A DNA stretch of 64,000 nucleotides from positions 310,001-374,000 of the forward strand of contig NC_090717.1 in the NCBI RefSeq assembly GCF_040954835.1, in the 5' to 3' direction. The position numbers were made by a program, and so were the translations under genes. The notes under the pieces were generated by a model that was not told where the DNA came from, searched no databases, and saw nothing but the letters and a program-made list of their open reading frames with translations. Origin of the DNA: Lepisosteus oculatus (lineage: Eukaryota > Chordata > Actinopteri > Semionotiformes > Lepisosteidae). Positions 46,901 to 56,499 of this stretch are shown here, piece after piece; position 1 is the first letter of the stretch, and each line of letters begins with the position of its first letter.

Positions 46901-49900
46901 AGCAGTGTCACAATGTCTCAGTGTCTCTCCTACAGCAGTGTCACGATGCCTCAGTGTCTCTCTTACAGCAGTGTCACGATGCCTCAGTGTCTCTCCTACA
47001 GCAGTGTCGCGATGCCTCAGTGTCTCTCTTACAGCAGAGTCACGATGCCTCAGTGTTTCTCCTACATCGTGACACTGCTGTAGGAGAGACACTGAGGGAT
47101 CGTGACACTGCTGTAGGAGACAGACTGGGGCATCGTGACACTGCTGTAGGAGACACTGAGGCATTGTGACTCTGCTGTAGGAGAGACACAATGCTTCAGT
47201 GTCTCCTACAGCAGTGTCACGATGCCTCAGTGTCTCTCTTACAGCAGAGTCACGATGCCTCAGTGTCTCTCCTACAGCAGTGTCACGATGTCTCAGTGTC
47301 TCTCCTACAGCAGTGTCACGTTGCCTCAGTGTCTCTCTTACAGCAGTGTCGCGATGCCTCAGTGTCTCTCCTACAGCAGTGTCACGATGCCTCAGTGTCT
47401 CTCCTACAGCAGGGTCACAATGTCTCAGTGTCTCTCCTACAGCAGAGTCACGATGCCTCAGTGTCTCTCCTACAGCAGTGTCACGATGCCTCAGTGTCTC
47501 TCCTACAGCAGTGTCACGATGCCTCAGTGTCTCCTACAGCAGTGTCACGATGTCTGTGTCTCTCTTACAGCAGTGTCACAATGCCTCAGTGTCTCTCCTA
47601 CAGCAGAGTCACGATGCCTCAGTGTCTCTCTTACAGCAGTGTCACGATGCCTCAGTGTCTCCTACAGCAGTGTCACGATGTCTGTGTCTCTCCTACAGCA
47701 GAGTCACGATGCCTCAGTGTCTCTCCTACAGCAGAGTCACGATGCCTCAGTGTCTCTCCTACAGCAGTGTCACGATGTCTCAGTGTCTCTCCTACAGCAG
47801 AGTCACGATGCCTCAGTGTCTTTCCTACAGCAGTGTCACGATGCCTCAGTGTCTCTCCTACAGCAGAGTCACGATGCCTCAGTGTCTCTCCTACAGCAGT
47901 GTCGCGATGCCTCAGTGTCTCTCCTACAGCAGAGTCACGATGCCTCAGTGTCTCTCCTACAGCAGTGTCGCGATGCCTCAGTGTCTCTCCTACAGCAGAG
48001 TCATGATGCCTCAGTGTCTCTCCTACAGCAGTGTCACGATGTCTCAGTGTCTCTCCTACAGCAGTGTCGCGATGCCTCAGTGTCTCTCCTACAGCAGAGT
48101 CACGATGCCTCAGTGTCTCCTACAGCAGTGTCGCGATGCCTCAGTGTCTCTCCTACAGCAGTCACGATGCCTCAGTGTCTCCTACAGCAGTGTCACGATG
48201 CCTCAGCGTCTCTCCTACAGCAGTGTCACGATGCCTCAGTGTCTTTCCTACAGCAGTGTCACGATGCCTCAGTGTCTCTCCTACAGCAGTGTCACGATGC
48301 CTCAGTGTCTCTCCTACAGCAGTGTCACGATGCCTCAGTGTCTCTCCTACAGCAGTGTCATGATGCCTCAGTGTCTCCTACAGCAGAGTCACGATGTCTC
48401 AGTGTCTCTCCTACAGCAGAGTCACGATGCCTCAGTCTGTCTCCTACAGCAGAGTAACGATGTCTCAGTGTCTCCTACAGCAGAGTCACGATGCCTCAGT
48501 GTCTCCTACAGCAGAGTCACAATGCCTCAGTCTGTCTCCTACAGCAGTGTCATGATGCCTCAGTGTCTCTCCTACAGCAGAGTCACAATGCCTCAGTCTG
48601 TCTCCTACAGCAGTGTCACGGTGCCTCAGTGTCTCTCCTACAGCAGAGTCACGATGCCTCAGTGTCTCTCCTACAGCAGTGTCACGATGTCTCAGTGTCT
48701 CTCCTACAGCAGAGTCACGATGCCTCAGTGTCTTTCCTACAGCAGTGTCACGATGCCTCAGTGTCTCCTACAGCAGTGTCACGATGCCTCAGTGTCTCTC
48801 CTACAGCAGTGTCACGATGCCTCAGTGTCTCTCCTACAGCAGTGTCATGATGCCTCAGTGTCTCCTACAGCAGAGTCACGATGTCTCAGTGTCTCTCCTA
48901 CAGCAGAGTCACGATGCCTCAGTCTGTCTCCTACAGCAGAGTTACGATGCCTCAGTGTCTCCTACAGCAGAGTCACGATGCCTCAGTGTCTCCTACAGCA
49001 GAGTCACAATGCCTCAGTCTGTCTCCTACAGCAGTGTCATGATGCCTCAGTGTCTCTCCTACAGCAGAGTCACAATGCCTCAGTCTGTCTCCTACAGCAG
49101 TGTCACGGTGCCTCAGTGTCTCTCTTACAGCAGAGTCACGATGCCTCAGTGTCTCTCCTACAGCAGTGTCACGATGCCTCAGTTTCTCTCCTACAGCAGT
49201 GTCGCGATGCCTCAGTGTCTCTCCTACAGCAGGGTCACAATGCCTCAGTGTCTCTCCTACAGCAGTGTCACGATGCCTCAGTGTCTCTCCTACAGCAGTG
49301 TCACGATGCCTCAGTGTCTCTCCTACAGCAGTGTCACGATGCCTCAGTGTCTCCTACAGCAGTGTCACGATGTCTGTGTCTCTCTTACAGCAGTGTCACG
49401 ATGCCTCAGTGTCTCTCCTACAGCAGTGTAACGATGCCTCAGTGTCTCTCCTACAGCAGTGTCACGATGCCTCAGTGTCTCTCTTACAGAAGTGTCACGA
49501 TGCCTCAGTGTCTCCTACAGCAGTGTCACGATGCCTCAGTGTCTCTCCTACAGCAGTGTCACGATGTCTGTGTCTCTCTTACAGCAGTGTCACAATGCCT
49601 CAGTGTCTCTCCTACAGCAGAGTCACGATGCCTCAGTGTCTCTCCTACAGCAGAGTCACGATGCCTCAGTGTCTCTCCTACAGCAGTGTCACGATGCCTC
49701 AGTGTCTCTCCTACAGCAGTGTCACGATGTCTGTGTCTCTCTTACAGCAGTGTCACAATGCCTCAGTGTCTCTCCTACAGCAGAGTCACGATGCCTCAGT
49801 GTCTCTCCTACAGCAGAGTCACGATGCCTCAGTGTCTCTCCTACAGCAGTGTCACGATGCCTCAGTGTCTCTCCTACAGCAGTGTCACGATGCCTCAGTG

Positions 49901-50518
49901 TCTCTCCTACAGCAGTGTCGCGATGCCTCAGTGTCTCTCCTACAGCAGAGTCACGATGCCTCAGTGTCTCTCCTACAGCAGTGTCGCGATGCCTCAGTGT
50001 CTCTCCTACAGCAGAGTCACGATGCCTCAGTTTCTCTCCTACAGCAGTGTCGCGATGCCTCAGTGTCTCTCCTACAGCAGAGTCACGATGCCTCAGTGTC
50101 TCTCCTACAGCAGAGTCACGATGCCTCAGTGTCTCCTACAGCAGTGTCACGATGCCTGAGTGTCTCTCCTACAGCAGTGTCACGATGCCTCAGTGTCTCT
50201 CCTACAGCAGTGTCACGATGCCTCAGTGTCTCCTACAGCAGAGTCACGATGCCTCAGTGGTCAGCAGTGGTCAATGTGTGTCTATTGTCATGTTCCACAC
50301 TTCTGACTTTGATTGTTCTCCCTTTCCCATTGGCCCACCATTACACTATTGTTTCCGTATGACATCATCTTCAATTAGCTTCTCGACCAATCACAGCTCA
50401 TCTTATTCACTATATAACATGGAGGTTCTCAGAAGGAAGAGGCCTTTTGTTTGACTTTGGTCCTGCTTGGCTTTGGTTTTTGCTTTGCTTCACTTCAGGT
50501 TTTTGTTTTGTTTTGCTT

Positions 50519-50552
<34 letters not shown>

Positions 50553-53500
50553 CGCATTTTTGTATTGCTTCAGCTTTGTTGTTTTGTTGGTTTCTGTTCA
50601 TCTCTTTGTACTTTCGTTTGTTTGTGTTATCCTTATTTTGCCACTACCTTGCCCAAACTTATTGTATCAACCTCTGTGTTCTTTTGTACCCTGTTACTTG
50701 TCTACTCTCGTTTGTGTTCGTAGTTCACTTGTGTATTTGTGTGAACTTTTGTGTATAGAGTCAGTTTAGGTTGTTGGGTACATTTTGCACACACATAGTT
50801 GATTCTTGTATGAGTCACACTTGTTTAGTACGGCTGAGTGCCGTTTGTCTTGTAAGGTTTTGGGTAGTCAGTGGAGGCTAGCTTGGGTGTTGAAGACGCC
50901 GAAGACTGTGTGTTTTGGGTTTTCTTTTGTAGTGTGGTTAGCTTTCCCTCACTTTCTTAGCCAGCTCCATTTTGTTTATTTCTTTTCTTTGGCACCATTC
51001 TAGTTCCCTTACCCTGTGTTATTGTGTCCAATTACAAACCAGTCACTTATTCACCTTAAAATCATCACTCTTGCACTGACCCTTGTTATCACACTTCCTA
51101 GTCCTCACCAGAACCCACCTGCTTCCAAAAATTATCCTAAATGTTACACCCCTTTACCCCTAGACACTTGGGGTCATAACAGTCTCCTACGGCAGAGTCA
51201 CGATGCCTCAGTCTGTCTCTTACAGTAGCGCTCGGTCTTATGCACTCTGGTCTAGACAGGCTTAGTTCCAGGAAGACACACTGGCAGAAGCCTCCTGACA
51301 CACCCCCACCCCACACCCACGGGTGGGTTGGCAGACAGCTCACCGCGTGTTCTCCAGGGTCCGGATATCCGCCAGGTCAAACACTGTGATGATCACTGAA
51401 ACACACAGAGCACAGTCAGGGCGCCTTGTCACCCCTGTCTCTGCACATCTGTCTGCGTGGCCCAGCTGTGAGTTTGTCCACGAGCTCTTCATCTGCTGCC
51501 TGTTCTCTCACTGCTTGCAGCCACAGCTCTGTAGCATCGGCTCTACAAATCTCTCTTCCTCGCACCCTCTCTCCCCATCTTTCTTCCCATCCCTGCCCCC
51601 CCTCCCCGTCTCTCTTGGGGCGCCTCTGGTGAGCCCAGTGATCCCTCCTGCCCCACTCACCCTGCGCTCCTCTGTAATAGGCGGAGGCGATGCACTTGAA
51701 CTTCTCCTGTCCCGCCGTGTCCCAGCTGCACAGAGAGACAGTATCAATCGGCACCATTGCCTCTTGTGGGGTGCAGCTCTGTGCCCTTACGCACGGGTGC
51801 ACTACTCACATCTGCAGCGTGTAGGGAATCCCAGATATTTCAAACCTCTCGATTTCAAAATCCACCCCTATTGTAGCCTTGTAGTCCCTGTCAAACACGT
51901 CCTTACAAAACCTGAGATAAACAAGAAAATGAGTAAAACATATTGCATTTAGCAGAGAAAGCACCCATCTAAGAAAAACAAAAGCAACGTGCTGCCCTTG
52001 AATTAGTCACACTAGAGATTTCAGGATTTAAGAGCATGGAGCACTGTGTGTAGTTTGCACAATACAGTTAATGAAAGTGTAATATTACACAAATTCTTTA
52101 TGAGGTTATTCAAATTAAAATCTTAAAACAATATTTTTACAATATTAAATATTACAATTAAACATTGAAAACATTTGCTACTGCTTTCTAAGTACAGTAC
52201 TTTAGTGTAGTATTTTTGGAAGTCATATACTTAGAATGCAGTATGTTATTCTGGAAAGACTGTTAACTATATGTCATACCTGTTAATAAGACATGTCTTT
52301 CCCACATGCAAATCCCCAACAACCACCACCTTTGAGATTTTAAGCCTGTGACAGAAGGAGAAAAACAGGTATCAGTCACACAGGGAAATAAATCAGAATC
52401 ACACTCTGGGTTTTACAGTGTTGTCAATCGGACTCCCAGTGAACAGCAGTGTGATCCACTCTAGGTATCACAGCTAATTCACTTCTTCCATTTCCCAAGA
52501 GCTGCTGTGATCTGCAAATTGTACAGATACAGCAAAGCAGAAAAGCAAGTGTATGTAATATAGATTTTACTACAACTCTGGGTACTTGAATGAATTGAAA
52601 ATGCGTTAACAAGCTCTGGAGACTAAAGCCGTGTCTCAACATGCACACTAGCGGTCTTGCGGCTTTCATGTGCCCTTCATATATTTTATGTATAAACAAA
52701 ATTTAATTCGGCTACTTTAGATAAGTACTGTATGTGTTCTTAGTACGAAGTTTTGAACGCGTTATGTTCCTCATACTGTCATGTTTTTGATAGGCAATGC
52801 GAAATGTATTTAATAACACAAAGCTTCGATATGGCCAAGTTTTCCTTACTTCTCCCGGTTTGAGTCGAGCAGCTCAACATCACAGCTGAGCATGGTGTCA
52901 CTACTTTTATGCAGTGACAGACGAGTGACATTCGATTCATCAAACAGTGAGTGGAGAAGGAAAAATTCTTCTAAAAATGAGTGGCCGACATGCACTTAGC
53001 CACTGGAAAAGAAACATCGATAACAGGAGGAATATCGACCCGGAGCTGTGTGACCAGTGAGTGACCCTGAGGTGACAGAAGTGTCCCATTCCCCTGTTTA
53101 TAACGCTGCCCCTGGAATCCTCACACTGGTGCTGCGTCACAGAGGAGCGGACTTAAAAACATAGTTCCTGTTTGCTGCCTTGACAGAAATTGGCGTCGGC
53201 TTGTCATACTGTCGTCACTGCATCGCGCTGACGCGTGTTGTGTCGGGGGTTGTGCTGGACCTGCTGTACTGGACTGGACTGACGTCAGCACACTGGACTA
53301 TGACAAGGCTGGAAGCTAACGGACTTGGTTCCGCTGTCGTCTGTCATGTGTGGCCTCAATGCTGTCAGACTGTCCAGGTCCGCAGTGGACTGAGCTTAGA
53401 CCCAGACCCTGTCCCGGTCAGTGCAGAGGGTCAGTCTGTCAGGAGAGGATGCACTCCTTGGCCCTGGTCCTCAGCTGTTCTCATGTTTGGCATTAATTAA

Positions 53501-56413
53501 GTTATTGTCCCCGTGACCGAGGAACCGACACACACAGCTCCGCCCCACAAAAACATCCCGTGGGTCTTAATCTCATTTAAGACAACAGCCAGCAGGAGGA
53601 AATGAAAGTCATGACCCTCTGAGTGGCGGAGCCTGCGGCTGAGACCAGCAGCAGGGGGCTGGACAGTATCCACTGCAGCGCCACATCCAGATCTCCAGCA
53701 GGCCTCCTCTCTGCTTGTCTTAGAGGCTTCTGCCCAACTCTTTGAGTCCTCAAAGGTCTTCCCGGACTTCTCTCTGCAAAACTCCCGATATCTGTGCGTC
53801 TAACAAGACTCTCCTCAGACTCCTGTTTTTTCTGTGTGCCATTAGTGGGCAACTCTCTTTCTAGGGCCTTCGAATAGGACTCCTGGTTTGTGCATCTGAT
53901 AAAATCTAAAAGAAGACTTGCCCCCCGACCCCAGGACTCACCCAACATTCCTGGCGCTGCGGTCCTGGCAGGCGTTCCTCACCTGGACGTGCCAGTGGTC
54001 CTTCAGTTGGAGACAGGCCTCAGGTGTGTACCACTACAACAGAGCACATTGCGGGATGGGTGAGCAGCTCTTGGCTCATCAGACTGGAAGGGAGCAGCTC
54101 TCAACTCTCGGATCATCAGACTAGCAGGAGCAGCTCTTGGCTCTCGGCTCGTCAGACTTGCAGGGAGCTGCTCTCGGCTTGTCAGACTAGCAGGAGCAGC
54201 TCTTGGCTCGGCTCGTCAGACTGGCAGGGAGCAGCTCTCGGCTCGTCAGACTAGCAGGAGCAGCTTTTGGCTCTCGGCTCGTCAGACTGGCAGGGAGCAG
54301 CTCTCGGCTCGTCAGACTGGCAGGAGCAGCTCTCGGCTTGTCAAACACTGGACTCCCCCAGACTCTGGGCATCCTTGCACCCCAAAGGAGTCCCCCCATG
54401 AGAACCATCAGTCCCCATTATTCTGATTTTATGTCCAGAGCTGCAATATCTCAGGTTTACAAGCTGGACTGCAAAGGGCGCAGAGCTGGGCGGTTGTGCT
54501 GGAGGCCCAGTCCTGAGCGCAACCTGCCCCCAATCCTGGAGCACTCGGCGGAGAGCAGCGACAGGTGCTCAGCAGGCGCTGAGTCATTCGCCGGGCACAG
54601 CCCCTCGCCCTGTGGTGCTTGTGAAGCCTGCAGGCGGGGGCAGTGGCAGTAACAGTTGATCCCCGACTCCAGAGCTGACTGGTGACTCGCAGTCTTGATG
54701 ACAGACTCCAGTTTCCACAGAAACATTACCTGCTGCTCAGTGTTGCTCAGAAACAACAGGCAGGGTGAGTTCATAGGCACCAGACACACACAGCCACATG
54801 CCGGACATGTTACACTGCAGCAAAACTACCAGGAATTGAAAATATAAAAATAAAACTGTCAAAAACACTATTCATTTAGGGTCATATGGTTATTAATCAG
54901 CTCTAATCAGCTGACAATGCTAGAAAGCAGACCTGCCTTAACAGATCTGGAGTCCTGCTGCGCACATACTGTCAAGACGAGCAGCCGCAGACAGCGCTCT
55001 CCTCCTTGTTATGGCTCGGCAGCAGAGTATAGCTGCACCCTGACCAGAGCAGGAGGGCAGCATGGGAAGGCTGACAAGCAGATCTATGAGATTTCCTGCT
55101 GATGAAGGGCTGTGACGTCATCACCTCGCCTGACCTGTGCACCTCTGGAGAGCGGTACCTCTATCAAGGGGGTGTCAGCGGCCTGCGGACGGGCGAGGGG
55201 CTCCCCTGCGGTCAGTAACTTTACAGACGACCCTCCCCCCACCAATGGCCTCTTCCAGCCAGAGCAGTCAGCTGCTTCTCCACTGACACTTTTCTCCGCA
55301 AAACAGCTTCTGATTAAAATCACCGGGACTGACATGGGACCAGCTGCCGGGACAGACCTGCCCTCCGGTGCTGCGCTCCCGATTCCCTGGAAAACACGAG
55401 GAGGGCGCAGTCGCACCCGACACGAGGCCGAGGGGAGCAGGAGTCCCAGCGCCGAGCGGCCCGGCTCAGGACTATGTCCGCTGCGCCAGGGCCTTCGCCA
55501 GCTCGCCTGGTACAGGCCGTTCCTTCAACCCACCCAGAACAACAACGGCTTTGTCCCAGCAAGGGGAGCGGTGACTGCATGAGTTCTAAAGCATTAACCT
55601 GTTTAATAATTAATGTCCCGGCACCCTGTCAACAGGCTTGCAGGGGCAGAAACTAATTCCGCATCTACCAACAGCTATATCACCCTGAAGCCCAGCAGGG
55701 TGAGCCTGGCCAGTACCTGGATGGGAGACCTCCTGGGAAAAACTAAGGTTGCTGCTGGAAGAGGTGTTAGTGGGGCCAGCAGGGGGCGCTCACCCTGCGG
55801 TCTGACTGGGTCCTAATGCCCCATTATAGTGATGAGGACACTATACTGTAAAAAGACGCCATCCTTCTGATGAGATGTAAAACTGAGGTCCTGACTCTCT
55901 GTGGTCATTAAAAATCCCAGGGCGTTTCTCGAAAAGAGTAGGGGTGTAACCTCCCACTGTCCTGGCCAGATTTCCCCTCCCAGCCTTTACCAGTCTTGGC
56001 CTCATAATAATCCCCATCTCTGAACTGGCTCCATCACTCTGTTCTCCTCCCCACTGGGAGCTGGAGTGTGGGGAGAGGACTGGTGCATCACCCAGGTGGG
56101 GCTGCACACAGGTGGCGGTAGTGGGATTCCCCATTACCTGTATAGAGCTGTCAGTGGAGAGTCCAGAATAGTGCTTTAGAAGTGTGAGGAATCATTACTG
56201 TCAACAACGCGACCGAGAGCCCCTCTCAGGCCTCCTTCCTGCCACTCCCAGCGACTGGGAGCTCCTCACACTGACACACCCCTCCTGCGAGGATGGCGCC
56301 CCTCTCTCTGGCGCCTGCGGCCGCTCCGCACTGACCTTGGGGAACCGGGTCACGACGCGATCCCGGCTGACGGGCGCAGAGACACACAGCTTCCCGCTCT
56401 CCATTGTCTGCAT
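34892..56413 (-). CDS. RAB36: RAB36, Ras-family small GTPase (complete)
   Basis: Membrane-traffic GTPase of the RAB34/RAB36 branch, linked to Golgi and late endosome/lysosome positioning. Ten coding exons in reverse order: 56336-56413, 53942-54033, 52280-52345, 51810-51911, 51661-51725, 51344-51395, 45658-45739, 45374-45464, 35147-35266 and 34892-34956. They sum to 270 codons plus TAG. The P-loop GDLHVGKT is at about 67-74, DTAGQE at 115-120, TKKD at 174-177 and SAKT at 206-209; the protein ends in a Cys-Cys prenylation signal. RAB36 is preferred over RAB34 because of the [12 protein letters not shown] tail and the RSPH14 neighbour. A 5' non-coding exon is expected near 58000. Introns are swollen by repeats. 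Confidence 0.94.
35147..35266 (-). CDS. RAB36: RAB36 coding exon 9
   Basis: Encodes [20 protein letters not shown], then [19 protein letters not shown]. Donor gtaaga. It is 10 kb from the previous exon because that intron hosts the LINE/ERV nest. Confidence 0.94.
35280..35862. repeat. 33-bp minisatellite, left part
   Basis: About 17 units of cacagcgaggcacagccaca plus cccagtatcctcc. The same array resumes at 44775, so a 9-kb insertion split it. The 33-bp period leaves several frames open. Confidence 0.93.
36923..37432 (+). repeat. ERV 5' LTR
   Basis: 510 bp, TG...CA ends. TATAAAA lies at 37279-37285 and AATAAA at 37367-37372, giving U3/R/U5 order. It differs from the 3' LTR at about ten positions by eye. 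Confidence 0.95.
37437..37453 (+). promoter_or_regulatory. ERV primer binding site, possibly tRNA-Arg type
   Basis: tggcatccagatgggac lies four bases after the 5' LTR. TGG is the complement of a tRNA CCA end. The rest resembles, with a gap and a mismatch, the complement of a vertebrate tRNA-Arg 3' end. The tRNA assignment is tentative. Confidence 0.5.
37805..38376 (+). pseudogene. ERV gag fragment (matrix region)
   Basis: An open frame starts MGNENSK, a myristoylation-type N-terminus with Gly2, and contains a Lys-rich helical stretch and several Trp residues, as in matrix domains. It stays open until it meets the inverted pol segment. Capsid and nucleocapsid coding sequence is absent, so the polyprotein is truncated. 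Confidence 0.75.
38377..39639 (-). pseudogene. ERV protease/RT N-terminal segment, inverted
   Basis: On the reverse strand, a block typical of the end of a retroviral protease ([10 protein letters not shown]) lies near 39635. A linker region and the first RT blocks follow, with frameshifts. Its left end (38377-38554) repeats in inverted orientation the RT stretch at 39640-39818 around YVDD. Relative to gag and the rest of pol it is backwards. Confidence 0.8.
39640..42244 (+). pseudogene. ERV pol: RT, RNase H and integrase, broken
   Basis: RT resumes at 39640 with the YVDD active site near 39800. A frameshift near 40190 leads into a long frame with the connection domain and RNase H (about 40700-41130). 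The four acidic residues there are visible in FYVDGS, AELLAL, YADSRYA and NSRADA. Integrase follows: CNKCLIC zinc half-site near 41410 with the His half disturbed, then the first catalytic Asp near 41508. A frameshift near 41660 precedes the second Asp and the Glu, and a stop lies near 41818. A GPY-type C-terminus ends in TGA at 42242-42244, overlapping the env ATG by one base. Confidence 0.88.
42244..43763 (+). pseudogene. ERV env, broken in the surface subunit
   Basis: The ATG at 42244 is followed by a hydrophobic signal-type segment ([11 protein letters not shown]). The surface part is split by a frameshift/stop around 42549 and 42776. From about 42825 to 43763 one frame stays open through the transmembrane subunit: a hydrophobic fusion-region candidate, a heptad region, an immunosuppressive-domain-like block ending in CX6CC near 43400-43430, a membrane anchor near 43590-43660 and a short tail. 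Confidence 0.82.
43794..43807 (+). promoter_or_regulatory. ERV polypurine tract
   Basis: aaaaaggagggaat lies directly before the 3' LTR, the expected place for plus-strand priming. Confidence 0.75.
43808..44317 (+). repeat. ERV 3' LTR
   Basis: 510 bp, colinear with the 5' LTR with no indels seen. It is preceded by a purine-rich tract. Confidence 0.95.
44772..45268. repeat. 33-bp minisatellite, right part
   Basis: About 15 more units of the array at 35280-35862, beginning right after the 5'-truncated end of the LINE. Confidence 0.93.
45374..45464 (-). CDS. RAB36: RAB36 coding exon 8, SAKT motif
   Basis: Encodes [20 protein letters not shown], then [14 protein letters not shown] is the G5 motif. 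Donor gtcagt. Confidence 0.94.
45485..45640 (+). repeat. Short tandem repeat, about 44 bp, three copies
   Basis: Units contain ggggacagagtgtgagtcag followed by tgtgtccctgtacagact. It lies between RAB36 coding exons 7 and 8. Confidence 0.75.
45658..45739 (-). CDS. RAB36: RAB36 coding exon 7, TKKD motif
   Basis: Encodes [20 protein letters not shown], then GTKKDLL. TKKD is the guanine-specificity (G4) motif; the NKxD Asn is Thr here, as expected for the RAB34/36 branch. Confidence 0.95.
45830..50259 (+). repeat. 33-bp minisatellite, 4.4 kb, about 130 units
   Basis: The unit is cagcagtgtcacgatgcctc plus agtgtctctccta, with a 28-29-bp short form and recurring variants (cagagtc, gtcgcg, ggtcac). 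It fills most of the RAB36 intron between coding exons 6 and 7. The period of 33 leaves a 986-codon open frame that has no gene-like features. An inverted stretch occurs at 47067-47189. Confidence 0.95.
47067..47189 (-). repeat. Inverted segment inside the 33-bp minisatellite
   Basis: Here the units read tcgtgacactgctgtaggag, the reverse complement of the surrounding array, for about four units. Both borders form near-palindromes (cctacatcgtgacactgctgtagg region at the left). Confidence 0.9.
50286..51181 (+). mobile_element. Candidate solo LTR (about 896 bp)
   Basis: The segment begins tgtcatg and ends cataaca, and it interrupts the 33-bp array, one unit of which resumes at 51182. It carries CCAAT at 50387-50391 and a TATATAA box at 50411-50417. 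No coding sequence and no exact target duplication were found, although gtct lies near both ends. Confidence 0.45.
50519..50555 (+). repeat. (TG)n(CG)n tract
   Basis: About 24 bases of tg repeats pass directly into about 12 bases of cg repeats. Alternating purine-pyrimidine runs of this kind can form Z-DNA. Confidence 0.9.
51344..51395 (-). CDS. RAB36: RAB36 coding exon 6
   Basis: A 52-bp exon encoding [16 protein letters not shown] with part-codons at both ends (Val and Arg). Donor gtgagc. Confidence 0.93.
51661..51725 (-). CDS. RAB36: RAB36 coding exon 5, switch II
   Basis: Encodes [20 protein letters not shown] plus Gln. DTAGQE is the G3 motif. Acceptor gtgcag, donor gtgagt. Confidence 0.95.
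51810..51911 (-). CDS. RAB36: RAB36 coding exon 4, switch I
   Basis: Encodes [20 protein letters not shown], then [13 protein letters not shown]. The YKATIGVDF segment is the effector/switch I region of this branch. Confidence 0.95.
51912..52279 (-). other. RAB36 intron 3, no gene seen
   Basis: AT-rich sequence without a recognised repeat or frame. Confidence 0.4.
52280..52345 (-). CDS. RAB36: RAB36 coding exon 3 with the P-loop
   Basis: Encodes [20 protein letters not shown] then N and part of Arg. GDLHVGKT is the G1 phosphate-binding loop; Lys and Thr contact the phosphates and Mg. Confidence 0.95.
52420..52475 (+). repeat. Single diverged unit of the 55-bp repeat
   Basis: caatcggactcccagtgaac, agcagtgtgatccactctag and gtatcac follow the order of the tandem unit at 8225-8812. 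This suggests that the unit also exists as a dispersed element. Confidence 0.6.
52679..53154 (+). mobile_element. Unclassified dispersed repeat, copy B
   Basis: Counterpart of 29998-30481 in the same orientation, with the same start (atatattttatgtataaac) and end (cacagaggagcggactt) but different flanks. It has small deletions relative to copy A. It lies in a RAB36 intron. Confidence 0.75.
53155..53941 (-). other. RAB36 intron 2, no gene seen
   Basis: No conserved frame or recognised repeat. Confidence 0.35.
53942..54033 (-). CDS. RAB36: RAB36 coding exon 2
   Basis: Encodes [20 protein letters not shown], then [10 protein letters not shown]. The [10 protein letters not shown] block is characteristic of RAB36. 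Donor gtgagt. Confidence 0.93.
54060..54345 (-). repeat. Minisatellite, about 28-30 bp
   Basis: Roughly nine copies of ggctcgtcagactggcaggg plus agcagctctc with small length changes, directly after RAB36 coding exon 2 in an intron. Confidence 0.88.
54350..55655 (-). other. RAB36 intron 1, no gene seen
   Basis: Unique, moderately GC-rich sequence without recognised exons. Confidence 0.35.
55661..56195 (+). mobile_element. 5S rRNA-derived SINE (SINE3-type)
   Basis: The head resembles 5S rRNA with a deletion: caccctgaag, then cccagcagggt, then agtacctggatgggagacct and cctgggaa. These correspond to the 5S internal control region used by pol III. The long tail (gtcattaaaaatcccagggc to tggagagtccagaatagtgc) is shared with the fragments at 400-715 and 10226-10352. 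This is the only copy here with the head. Confidence 0.85.
56336..56413 (-). CDS. RAB36: RAB36 first coding exon
   Basis: Encodes [20 protein letters not shown], then VTRFPK, ending at donor gtcagt. A strong acceptor (tctcctcag) at about 56432 shows that a 5' UTR exon lies upstream, so the frame further 5' is not used. The Met at codon 4 is an alternative start. Confidence 0.85.
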
Positions 56414-56499
56414 CCCCGGCTCCGGCCCCGGCTGAGGAGACACAGCGAGGGAGGGGTGAGCGACTGGAAACAGGCCCAGAACCAGGAAACAGAACCGCC

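Noticed and set aside
47199-50159. A 986-codon open frame (and others up to 503 codons) in the 33-bp array
   Set aside because: The 33-bp period keeps three frames open at once. Composition is a fixed 11-residue repeat with no domain, signal peptide or splice context.
45830-50259. CRISPR-like regular repeat
   Set aside because: Units are directly adjacent without unique spacers, in a vertebrate intron.
34892-56413. RAB34 instead of RAB36
   Set aside because: The [10 protein letters not shown] block, the C-terminal tail and the divergent RSPH14 neighbour fit RAB36 better.
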